Below, in pieces: positions 1 to 6,439 of a stretch of DNA of 11,757 nt. How positions within the stretch are numbered: the first letter of the stretch is position 1; each line of letters opens with the position of its first letter. The notes beneath the pieces are model-generated. The model searched no databases. It had not been told where the DNA came from and saw nothing but the letters and a program-made list of their open reading frames with translations. Source of the stretch: an uncultured Pseudomonadota bacterium (GTDB taxonomy: Bacteria > Pseudomonadota > Gammaproteobacteria > Steroidobacterales > Steroidobacteraceae); assembly GCA_946479515.1 (NCBI GenBank), contig CAMLGF010000094.1, forward strand, positions 1-11,757, in the 5' to 3' direction. A program made the position numbers and the translations under genes.

Positions 1-248
1 AGCGCCTGCGCCGTGTGCTCATCGCCCACCACGCGCACCACGCGGCAGGTGCGCCAGAACATTCTGATGAGGAACACGCCCACCGCTGCGACCACACGCC
101 ATGCCAGTCGCCGCATCGGCGTCATCCGACGCTTGGAGCGGGTCTCCTTCTTGTAGAGGGTGTTGCGCAGTCCGCCTGCGTCTTTCGAATCGTTGGGCAC
201 GTTAGCGGCCGGCAAAATGAGGCGCGAATTGTCGGTGAATCGCCCCAT
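1..248 (-). CDS. N-terminal fragment of a membrane-anchored protein, possibly a lysophospholipid acyltransferase; runs off the left edge
   Basis: The minus strand is open from here to the window edge with no stop codon, and most codons end in G or C. Translation from the ATG at 248 gives a basic, polar lead of about 40 residues (including LYKKETRSKRR). A hydrophobic segment follows (RRLAWRVVAAVGVFLIRMFW) and then TCRVVRVVGDEH just before the edge. A basic stretch, one membrane helix and an R-V-x-V-G-x-E/D motif resembles the start of PlsC/DUF374-type lysophospholipid acyltransferases. The catalytic HX4D would lie outside the window, so this family call is weak. The start is uncertain: ATG 323, ATG 248, GTG 200, ATG 125 and ATG 116 are all in frame and none has a well-spaced Shine-Dalgarno. 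Codons between 323 and 248 look less gene-like, which favours 248 or later. The gene is divergent from the P450 operon and may share its control region. Confidence 0.5.
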   Translation of the reverse strand, partial: MGRFTDNSRLILPAANVPNDSKDAGGLRNTLYKKETRSKRRMTPMRRLAWRVVAAVGVFLIRMFWRTCRVVRVVGDEHTAQA

Positions 249-280
249 ATCTGCAATGAAGCCGGGCAGACCATTCCCGG

Positions 281-295
281 GTGACGGCGCGTCAC
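281..295. promoter_or_regulatory. 15-bp dyad upstream of the P450 promoter, candidate operator
   Basis: GTGACG-GCG-CGTCAC is a perfect inverted repeat with 6-bp arms. It ends 5 bp before the putative -35 hexamer of the P450 operon, and lies in the divergent spacer if the left-hand gene starts at 248. Position and symmetry suit a dimeric repressor or activator (TetR or GntR type), but no such regulator is adjacent. A 6-bp dyad in GC-rich DNA can also arise by chance. Confidence 0.35.
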
Positions 296-300
296 TGCCG

Positions 301-330
301 TTGAGTCCACGGGCGCGGCCCATTGATAAT
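301..330 (+). promoter_or_regulatory. Sigma70-type promoter of the P450 operon, probably giving a leaderless mRNA
   Basis: TTGAGT (301-306, 4 of 6 consensus) and GATAAT (325-330, 5 of 6) are separated by 18 bp. The expected transcription start, 6 to 7 nt past the -10, falls on or next to the A of the ATG at 336. There is no purine-rich Shine-Dalgarno before that ATG, which fits leaderless translation. Confidence 0.6.
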
Positions 331-335
331 GGCGC

Positions 336-1661
336 ATGTCTGCGACTCCCCAGGATGAAGCCAATGCCGCACGTCTGCCGCCCCTCGCGGACGTGCAGTT
401 CGACATCGGCGGCGACGACGATGCCATCCACCGGATGACGGATCTGTTCGCGCGGCATGGCGACGTCTACCGGTTCTACTCCCCGGCGCGCAAGGCCGAG
501 ATGTGGGTGATCAACCACCCCGACGACGTCAAGCGGGTGCTGGTCGCCAATCACCGCAACTACACCAAGGGCTCCGGGCTCGATCGCGTCAAGATCCTGC
601 TGGGCCACGGCATCATGACCAGCGAGGGCGACCTCTGGAAGCGCCAGCGCTACATGATGCAGCCCATGTTCCACCGGCGCATGATCACGCAGTTCAACGA
701 GCTCATCGACGCCTGCAATGAGCGCTTCATCGCCAAGTGGGAGAAGCAGGCCGCGCAAGGCGCGCTCATCAATGTCACCGACGACATGAGCGAGCTCACG
801 CTGGAGATCGTGCTGCTGTCCATTTTCGGCACCGACCTGGAACGACTCGGCAAGGAGATGGGCGGCAATCCTTTCGACATCGTCACCAAGGAACCGGCGC
901 GCGATCTGAAGTTCGCCTACCGGTTCCGCCAGCTGGCCAAACTGGTCGGTGCGCTGGCCATGCGCCGCCGCAAGGAGCAGTCGCAGCACTTCGATTTCCT
1001 GCAGATGCTGATCGACGCGCGCGACAAGGAGACCGGCTCGCCCATGAGCGAGAAGGAACTCATCGACGAGGCGATGACGCTCATCGTCGCCGGCCACGAG
1101 ACCACCGCCAGCGGACTGAACTGGACCTGGTACCTGCTCTCGCAGAACCGCGAGGCCGAGAAGCTGCTGCACGCGGAGATCGACGCGGCGGCCGAGAAGG
1201 CCGCGCCCTCGCTGGCCGAGATGGAGCAGCTTTCGTACACGAAGAACGTGGTGGACGAGGCGCTGCGCCTGTATCCGCCCGGGTGGCTGCTGTCGCGCCG
1301 CACGCTCGGCCCGGACGCGCTGTCGGGCTACCAGGTGCCGCCGGGCACGGACGTGCTGCTCTGCCCCTATCTACTGCACCGGCACCCGCGCTACTGGAAG
1401 GACCCGGACGCGTTCCGCCCCGAGCGGTTCGACGCGGCGCACGAAGCCGAACGCCCGCGCTTCGCCTACATGCCGTTCGCCGCCGGTCCGCGGCATTGCA
1501 TCGGCGAAACCCTGGCCCTGTACGAAATGTACATGCACTTGTATAAGGTGGCGCGCCGCTACCGGCTGACCTACGTCCCCGACCGGCCGCTGGAGCTCGA
1601 GGCGCAGATCAATCTGCGCACGAAACACCCCCTGATGATGAAGCTGGAACGCAGGAATTGA
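336..1661 (+). CDS. Cytochrome P450 (soluble, fatty-acid hydroxylase-like)
   Basis: This encodes a 441-residue haem monooxygenase with every core P450 signature. The I-helix oxygen-binding motif AGHETT is at residues 252-257, the K-helix E308-A-L-R311 (ExxR) and PERF at 362-365. The haem loop FAAGPRHCIGE starts at F381, with the axial thiolate at Cys388. There is no N-terminal membrane anchor, so it should be cytosolic and need separate ferredoxin and reductase partners, none of which is encoded here. The I-helix and haem-loop sequence resembles the CYP4/CYP102-like fatty-acid hydroxylases. That resemblance and the downstream acyl-activating gene suggest an acyl-chain substrate, but the substrate is inferred. 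The ATG at 336 lies 5 nt after a -10 box and lacks a Shine-Dalgarno. The next internal Met, at residue 34, would remove residues ahead of the conserved core. The ligase gene follows after 5 nt, so the two form an operon. Confidence 0.96.
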   Translation: MSATPQDEANAARLPPLADVQFDIGGDDDAIHRMTDLFARHGDVYRFYSPARKAEMWVINHPDDVKRVLVANHRNYTKGSGLDRVKILLGHGIMTSEGDLWKRQRYMMQPMFHRRMITQFNELIDACNERFIAKWEKQAAQGALINVTDDMSELTLEIVLLSIFGTDLERLGKEMGGNPFDIVTKEPARDLKFAYRFRQLAKLVGALAMRRRKEQSQHFDFLQMLIDARDKETGSPMSEKELIDEAMTLIVAGHETTASGLNWTWYLLSQNREAEKLLHAEIDAAAEKAAPSLAEMEQLSYTKNVVDEALRLYPPGWLLSRRTLGPDALSGYQVPPGTDVLLCPYLLHRHPRYWKDPDAFRPERFDAAHEAERPRFAYMPFAAGPRHCIGETLALYEMYMHLYKVARRYRLTYVPDRPLELEAQINLRTKHPLMMKLERRN

Positions 1662-1666
1662 CGCCG

Positions 1667-3658
1667 ATGACCGCGATGACACAAGCGCAGACGCTGGCCG
1701 AACTGATCGCCAACAACCGGGCGGTCAAGCGCACCATCAGTTATCTCGAAGCCGAAAACAGCGAACGGGTCGTCGGCTATGGCGAGCTGTACGAGCGCGC
1801 GCTCGGCATCCTGTTCCACCTGCAGAAGCTCGGCGCGAAGCCGGGCGACAAGCTCATCATCTATCTCGCCAACAACGAGCAGTTCCTCGACGCGTTCTGG
1901 GCCGGCATGCTCGGCGGCATCGTGCCCGTGCCCGTGGCGCTCGGCATCAGCGACGAGCACAAGCACAAGCTGCTGCGCATCGCGAAGAAGCTGGGCAAGC
2001 CGTTCATCTACACGGACCGCAAGACCCTGGATCGCATCGGCGCATTCGCCGGCGCAGCCGGTGAACAGGCGACGTTCGACGGCCTGGTCGCCCGAGCCTT
2101 TTTCGCCGAGAACGTCGCCGACATCTCCAAGGCCGGCAAGGTGCACGACGTCCGGCCGGACGACATGGCCTTCATCCAGTTCTCGTCCGGCTCGACCAGC
2201 GAGCCCAAGGGCATCGTGCTCACGCACCGGAATATCCTCACCAATGCGCGTGGCGCCGGCGAGGCATCGCTGTGGAACGAAAGCGACATCAATCTCACCT
2301 GGATGCCGCTGACCCATGACATGGGCCTCATCGGCATGCACATCATGATGTTCGCGCATCGCATGCAGCTGAATGTCATGCCCACGGAGCTGTTCATCCG
2401 CCGGCCGCTGCTGTGGATGACCTTTGCCGCGCGCAAGGGCGTGACCATCACGAGCTCGCCGAACTTCGGCTACCGGCACTATCTGAAAGTGCTGGGCGAG
2501 CGCACGGTGGACGACCTCGACCTGTCGAGGGTGCGCCTGGTCTACAACGGCGCCGAGCCCATCTCCGTGGAGCTCGCCGACGAATTCATGGCGCGGCTGG
2601 CGCCGGCGCAGCTGCGGCGTGAAGCCATGTACCCGGTATACGGTCTCGCCGAGGCCACGCTGGTGGTGAGCTTCCCGCAGCCGCCGGGGCAGATGTACGA
2701 ATCCATCGCCGTGAACCGCCATGAGCTCGCCGTGGGCAAACAGCCTGCCCCGCTGCTGCGCGAGCATCCGGACGCGCTGTCGATCATGGCCGTGGGGCAG
2801 CCCATTCCCTACAGCTTCGTGCGCATTGCCGACGACGCCGACAACGAACTGCCCGAGGGCCATGTCGGCCACGTGCTGATCTCGGGTGACAACGTCACCA
2901 AGGGTTACTTCGAGAACCCGGAAGCCAATGCGCGGGGTTTCACCGCGCCTGACGCGAATGGCACGTCGTGGCTGCGCACCGGGGACCTCGGCCTGATGAA
3001 AGGCGGCAAGCTGTTCATCACCGGCCGTGCGAAGGAGATCATCTTCGTCAATGGCCAGAACTACTACCCGCACGACATCGAGAGCGTGGCCATCCGCGCC
3101 GAAGGCATGGATCTGGGCAAGGTGGTCGCGGCGGGCGTGCGCGCCAAGGGCGCGAGCACCGACGATCTCATCCTGTTCGTGTTGCACCGGATGGACATGA
3201 AGGAATTCCTGCCCATTGCCGCGCAGCTCACGCGTCTCGTGAACGAGCACACCGGTCTAGAGGTCTCGCACGTGGTGCCGGTCAAGCGCATTCCCAAGAC
3301 CACCAGCGGCAAGATCCAGCGCCACCTGCTCGAAGAGGACTACGTCAACGGCGTGTACGACGCGGAGCTTGCCGAGCTCGCCGCGCTGCGCGCGCAGTTG
3401 GAGGCCGCTGGCGGCAAGGTCACCCACGGCGAGATCGAGCGCCGCATCAAGGACATCTGCGATGCCGCGCTCGAGCGCAACATCGGCGTGGACGACAATC
3501 TTTTCGAAATCGGCGCGAGCTCGCTCAAGCTCATCGAGATCCACGAGCAGATCGACCGCATCTATCCCGGGATGGTCGATCTCACCGAGCTGTTCGATTT
3601 CCCGACCATCGCCGAACTGTCGCGCCACCTGGAAGCCAAGCTGGCGGCGACGGTCTAA
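1667..3658 (+). CDS. Fatty acyl-AMP ligase with C-terminal acyl carrier domain (FAAL-ACP fusion)
   Basis: This 663-residue enzyme activates a fatty acid with ATP and can load it on a phosphopantetheine arm. Adenylation motifs are the P-loop SSGSTSEPKG (173-182), YGLAEA (325-330), TGDLGL (438-443) and PKTTSGK with the catalytic Lys549. TSSPNFGY in the substrate region is typical of fatty acyl-AMP ligases rather than acyl-CoA ligases. Residues about 588-660 are an acyl carrier domain (DNLFEIGASSL), with Ser619 the expected phosphopantetheine site. The usual Asp before that Ser is replaced by Ser618. The start chosen is ATG 1667, preceded by AGGA with 10 nt spacing. ATG 1676 and TTG 1658 are alternatives. 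It lies 5 nt after the P450 stop, so both are probably translated from one mRNA. No condensing, thioesterase, PKS or NRPS gene is visible, so the acceptor of the acyl group is unknown. Confidence 0.95.
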   Translation: MTAMTQAQTLAELIANNRAVKRTISYLEAENSERVVGYGELYERALGILFHLQKLGAKPGDKLIIYLANNEQFLDAFWAGMLGGIVPVPVALGISDEHKHKLLRIAKKLGKPFIYTDRKTLDRIGAFAGAAGEQATFDGLVARAFFAENVADISKAGKVHDVRPDDMAFIQFSSGSTSEPKGIVLTHRNILTNARGAGEASLWNESDINLTWMPLTHDMGLIGMHIMMFAHRMQLNVMPTELFIRRPLLWMTFAARKGVTITSSPNFGYRHYLKVLGERTVDDLDLSRVRLVYNGAEPISVELADEFMARLAPAQLRREAMYPVYGLAEATLVVSFPQPPGQMYESIAVNRHELAVGKQPAPLLREHPDALSIMAVGQPIPYSFVRIADDADNELPEGHVGHVLISGDNVTKGYFENPEANARGFTAPDANGTSWLRTGDLGLMKGGKLFITGRAKEIIFVNGQNYYPHDIESVAIRAEGMDLGKVVAAGVRAKGASTDDLILFVLHRMDMKEFLPIAAQLTRLVNEHTGLEVSHVVPVKRIPKTTSGKIQRHLLEEDYVNGVYDAELAELAALRAQLEAAGGKVTHGEIERRIKDICDAALERNIGVDDNLFEIGASSLKLIEIHEQIDRIYPGMVDLTELFDFPTIAELSRHLEAKLAATV

Positions 3659-3706
3659 CTGCGCGGCACCGCCGAGATCGTCTGACTGCGCGGCACCGTC
3701 GCGACG
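3653..3706. repeat. 27-bp tandem repeat (two copies) across the 3' ends of convergent genes
   Basis: Copies at 3653-3679 and 3680-3706 agree at 22 of 27 positions, and a third GTCTG begins at 3707. The first copy contains the stop codons of the ligase gene (TAA, plus strand) and of the small membrane protein (TAG, minus strand). In the minus-strand protein the repeat encodes the tandem nonapeptides QTVATVPRS and QTISAVPRS. The second copy ends in a perfect 14-bp palindrome, ACCGTCGCGACGGT (3695-3708). Confidence 0.8.
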
Positions 3707-3870
3707 GTCTGGCCGGGTCGGTCGCCACCAGCCCCCGCACGCTCGCCGTGCGCAGCCTGCGCTTGCCGCGCCGCGGCGGGCGCGTGCGGCTGGTTGGACC
3801 AGATCACCACCGCCAGCAGCAAAGCCAGCGGAATCAGGACGGCCATGGCGGATCGGTCGAAGGCGAACAT
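3655..3870 (-). CDS. Small single-pass membrane protein, function unknown
   Basis: The predicted product has 71 residues and matches no family I recognise. The N terminus MFAFDRSA is followed by a hydrophobic helix, MAVLIPLALLLAVVIW (about residues 8-24). A Pro/Ala/Gln/Arg-rich tail comes next and ends in two tandem nonapeptides, QTVATVPRS and QTISAVPRS. The start is well supported: GGAG lies 8 nt before the ATG at 3870, one of the few clear Shine-Dalgarno sequences in the window. The stop overlaps the last four bases of the ligase gene. It is divergent from the LysR-type gene with a 117-bp shared spacer, so it is a candidate target of that regulator. The tail is low-complexity, so selection on it may be weak. 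That the gene is real rests on the ribosome binding site and the clean membrane helix. Confidence 0.6.
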   Translation of the reverse strand: MFAFDRSAMAVLIPLALLLAVVIWSNQPHAPAAARQAQAAHGERAGAGGDRPGQTVATVPRSQTISAVPRS

Positions 3871-3956
3871 TGCGGCATCTCCAGGGGAACGGTTGCGGTG
3901 AGCGTCTGCAGGTTAGCGGAGGTGGCTCCTCCGAAAAACCAGACAAACCAGAATTC

Positions 3957-3979
3957 ATTGTCTGTAGTTGCTTTACAAT
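3957..3979 (+). promoter_or_regulatory. LysR-gene promoter with overlapping ATTGT-N13-ACAAT dyad
   Basis: TACAAT at 3974-3979 is a 5 of 6 match to the -10 consensus and ends 8 nt before the ATG at 3988. No good -35 is present at normal spacing. The same bases form the right arm of ATTGT-N13-ACAAT (3957-3961 and 3975-3979), which contains a T-N11-A core as in LysR-type binding sites. Autoregulation by occlusion of the -10 is plausible. A GGAGG-N5-CCTCC hairpin (3918-3932) lies further upstream. Confidence 0.4.
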
Positions 3980-3987
3980 CCCGCGCC

Positions 3988-4917
3988 ATGGATCAGCTCC
4001 AGGGAATGCGGGTCTTCGCGCGGGTGGCGCAGCTGGGCTCCTTTGCCCGCGCCGCCAATGACCTGGACATGTCGCGCGCCATGGCCTCGAGCTATGTTGC
4101 CCAGCTCGAGAAACACCTCGGTACACGTTTGCTTCACCGGACGACTCGAAGAGTTACCGTGTCGCCCGAGGGCGCGGTCTACCTGGAGCGCTGCAAGCGA
4201 ATCCTTGCCGAGATACAGGCCGCCGACGACGAGATGCGCCATGCGCGCGCCCGGCCCCAGGGTCGGCTGCGGGTCGACGTGCCGGTGGCTTTCGGCCGCT
4301 ACCTGCTGATGCCCGCGCTGCCCACGTTCACCGAACGCTATCCCGAGATGGCGCTGGAAGTGCGCTTCAACGACCGCTACGTGGATCTGGCGGCCGAGCA
4401 CATCGACGTGGTGTTGCGTTCCGGCGAGATCAGCTCACCGGACCTCATCGCGCGCCGCATCGCCAGCTCGCGCCTGGTCACCTGCGCGGCGCCCGCCTAC
4501 ATCGCGCGCCATGGCCTGCCCCGGACGCCGGCCGACCTGCGCCAGCATCGCACCATCGGCTATCTGCGCGCCGACACCTCGCGGCCCGCGGAATGGAAAT
4601 TCCGCCAGGGGCGCACGGGGATTCAGAAGATGAAGTTCGCCTTCGCGCTGTCGTTCAACACTTCCGAGCCCATGGTGATGTCGGCTTACGAGGGCCAGGG
4701 CATCATTCAGACCACTGACCTGCTGCTCGGCCGCGCGATCGCCGACGGACGCGTGGTTGAAATACTGAAGGAATACTCGTGCGAAGGCCCGCCCTTGAGC
4801 GTGGTCTATCCACGCGCCACGCAGCACCTCGCCAAGGTGCGCGTGTTCGCCGAGTTCGCCGCGGAAATCATGCGCAACTACCAGGCACGCGGGCGCCACC
4901 CGACCACCGAACTGTAG
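3988..4917 (+). CDS. LysR-type transcriptional regulator
   Basis: This is a 309-residue protein, the usual length for the family. Residues 1-60 form the winged helix-turn-helix (MDQLQGMRVFARVAQLGSFA, then SRAMASSYVAQLEKHLG and LLHRTTRRVTVSPEG). A linker helix follows (about 61-90) and then a periplasmic-binding-protein-like effector domain from GRLRVDVP onward. The overall pattern resembles the CrgA-like branch, whose effectors are diverse, so no ligand can be named. The reading frame stays open far upstream, inside the ligase gene. The ATG at 3988 is chosen because it begins the canonical LysR N terminus and follows a -10 box. No Shine-Dalgarno precedes it, so the transcript may be leaderless. 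It is divergent from the small membrane protein, the classic geometry for a LysR target. It converges on the EAL gene with a 7-nt gap. Confidence 0.95.
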   Translation: MDQLQGMRVFARVAQLGSFARAANDLDMSRAMASSYVAQLEKHLGTRLLHRTTRRVTVSPEGAVYLERCKRILAEIQAADDEMRHARARPQGRLRVDVPVAFGRYLLMPALPTFTERYPEMALEVRFNDRYVDLAAEHIDVVLRSGEISSPDLIARRIASSRLVTCAAPAYIARHGLPRTPADLRQHRTIGYLRADTSRPAEWKFRQGRTGIQKMKFAFALSFNTSEPMVMSAYEGQGIIQTTDLLLGRAIADGRVVEILKEYSCEGPPLSVVYPRATQHLAKVRVFAEFAAEIMRNYQARGRHPTTEL

Positions 4918-4924
4918 AATCCGC

Positions 4925-6280
4925 TCAGGCGCTCGCGTCGGCGGCGCGCGGCAACTGAATGCCGCAATCCACGAAATCGAACGAGTCGATGTGCTCGGGT
5001 ATGTGCAGCCTGTTGCCCTGCACGTAGTCGACACCCAGCTGCTTCACGGCGTGGAACCGGTTGGTGCTGTCCACGTGACTCGCCACGGTTCGCATGCCCA
5101 GCGTGTCCGCCATGTGCACCAGTCCGTTGATGCGCGCCCGCGAGACGATGTCATCGGAAGCGCCCTGCACCAGCGAACCGTCGATCTTCAGCGTGTCGGC
5201 ATTCACCTCGCGCAGGAACTCGAACTTGCCGGTGCCCGTGCCGGCGTTGTCCACGGACACTTCGCAGCCGCGGTCGATGAGCGCGCGCGCCAGCGCCGAG
5301 AATTCCTGGGGTGCGATGCTGAAATCCAGCTCCGACACTTCGAAACGCAGCGCGGACATGGGCAGCCCCGACTTGTCGAGACAGCTCGCGAGGTAGTCCC
5401 GAAAATCGGGACGGACGACCGATTTGCCGGACAGGTTCACGCAGAACACCGCGTTGGCCTCCGCCCAACGGTCGCCGTTGCGCTGCATCCAAACCAGCAG
5501 CGCGCGGATCACCCAGCGGTCGATGGCGGGCATGCGGCCGTTGCGCTCGGCGGTATCGAGGAATTCGTGCGAAGACAGCACGCCGAATTCGCGCGTGGGC
5601 AGGCGGATCAGCACTTCGACGATCAGCGGGCCGCGGTCATCGCGCAGGCTCACGATGGGCTGCAGGTGCAGCTCGAATTCGTCCTGGCGCAGCGCGGAGT
5701 CGATGATGCCCAGCAGCGTCTCTTCGCGTTCGAGCAGCGCCAGATCACGGATAAGCGAGTCATCGGCGTCGCCGGCGGAGAATTCCAGCGAGGCGAGTTC
5801 CGACTCCCCGCTTTCCAGCACGATGCCTGCATCTTCCCCGGCCACCACGCTGTCGGGGGCGAGCATGCGAATGGCGCGCGCCAGCACCGGCAGCACCGGC
5901 GCCACGGTCGCGACGCGCACGGCGCGGTCCTCCTCGCAGGCGTTCAACCCGGAGTAAGCCAGCAGCACCACGCCGTGGAATTCGGCGCCTTCGAACAGGG
6001 GCAAGGCACAACGTGCGCGGGCAGTGTCTGCGCTCTCCCACCACAGGCCGCAGCCGAGCCCGCGCACGTCGTGCACATTCCGCAAGGACGAGTCCTCGAC
6101 CACCTCGGCGATCAGCGCGTGGTCTTCCGCGAGCAGGAAGTCGCCACTCGACCAGAGCGCGCGCCCCTTACCGTCGTGGATCGACAGGGAGAGTATTTCG
6201 GGAGTGCGGCGCAGGAGTCCGCGCGCCAGCGGCGCGAGCAGCGAAGCGGCATTTTCATGGTCGTGCGGGTGGTGTGTCAT
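4925..6280 (-). CDS. GAF-like plus degenerate EAL-domain protein, probable c-di-GMP receptor rather than phosphodiesterase
   Basis: The predicted product has 451 residues from the ATG at 6280. Residues about 10-170 form a GAF-like sensory region, a linker follows, and residues about 205-435 form an EAL domain. No GGDEF domain or membrane helix is seen. Retained EAL residues are E222 (motif EVLIR, so EVL instead of EAL), N282 (VNLSG), E314/E317 (FEVSE), D344 and K365 (LKID). Lost residues are the second Asp of the DDFGTG loop, here DNAGTG (N345), and both acids of AEGVE, here ASHVD (S401 for the catalytic Glu and D404 for the other). Hydrolysis of c-di-GMP is therefore unlikely. FimX also carries EVL and is a non-catalytic receptor controlling type IV pili. 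The frame is open further upstream, to a GTG at 6427. ATG 6280 is preferred by domain content, though it has no Shine-Dalgarno. Confidence 0.88.
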   Translation of the reverse strand: MTHHPHDHENAASLLAPLARGLLRRTPEILSLSIHDGKGRALWSSGDFLLAEDHALIAEVVEDSSLRNVHDVRGLGCGLWWESADTARARCALPLFEGAEFHGVVLLAYSGLNACEEDRAVRVATVAPVLPVLARAIRMLAPDSVVAGEDAGIVLESGESELASLEFSAGDADDSLIRDLALLEREETLLGIIDSALRQDEFELHLQPIVSLRDDRGPLIVEVLIRLPTREFGVLSSHEFLDTAERNGRMPAIDRWVIRALLVWMQRNGDRWAEANAVFCVNLSGKSVVRPDFRDYLASCLDKSGLPMSALRFEVSELDFSIAPQEFSALARALIDRGCEVSVDNAGTGTGKFEFLREVNADTLKIDGSLVQGASDDIVSRARINGLVHMADTLGMRTVASHVDSTNRFHAVKQLGVDYVQGNRLHIPEHIDSFDFVDCGIQLPRAADASA

Positions 6281-6417
6281 ACGTGGGGAGAAGGTTAGGC
6301 GCTGCGCCGGCGGACGCGGTCGTCGCAGTGCGGCGACGTAGGGTTCGGGCGACGGACGCCCCATTGCGCGGGTTAGGTCAAATCCCGCCTGCCACATATT
6401 CCGCTGGCGGCCCTGCC

Positions 6418-6436
6418 CGGCGCGCACGGCGCGCCG
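6418..6436 (-). terminator. GC-only hairpin just after the acyltransferase stop codon
   Basis: CGGCGCGC-ACG-GCGCGCCG is a perfect 8-bp stem with a 3-nt loop. On the minus strand it begins 3 nt after the acyltransferase stop codon. No T-run follows, so it is not a classical intrinsic terminator. It may pause polymerase, protect the mRNA 3' end, or act with Rho. The rest of the 159-bp spacer to the EAL start holds only an isolated TTGACC (6376-6381) and a weak TAACCT (6292-6297), with no convincing promoter pair. Confidence 0.35.
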
Positions 6437-6439
6437 ATG

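Noticed and set aside
15..438. Plus- and minus-strand small frames across the left 440 bp
   Set aside because: They overlap the better-supported minus-strand partial gene and the P450 start, with no recognisable domain or ribosome binding site.
1571..3250. Long 559-codon open frame on the minus strand opposite the ligase
   Set aside because: It is antisense to a gene with intact adenylation motifs, is His/Arg/Asp-rich low-grade sequence with no domain, and arises from high GC at third positions.
3918..3932. GGAGG-N5-CCTCC hairpin as a terminator
   Set aside because: It lies between divergent genes with nothing to terminate, the stem is short, and the following A-run is on the wrong strand for the plus direction.
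2968..3987. 340-codon upstream extension of the LysR frame
   Set aside because: It overlaps the ligase gene out of frame, has no family match, and the LysR N terminus starts cleanly at 3988.
6281..6427. N-terminal extension of the EAL protein to a GTG at 6427
   Set aside because: The added residues are Arg/Pro-rich without similarity to a domain, and the GTG lies within the hairpin after the acyltransferase gene. It cannot be fully excluded, because ATG 6280 also lacks a Shine-Dalgarno.
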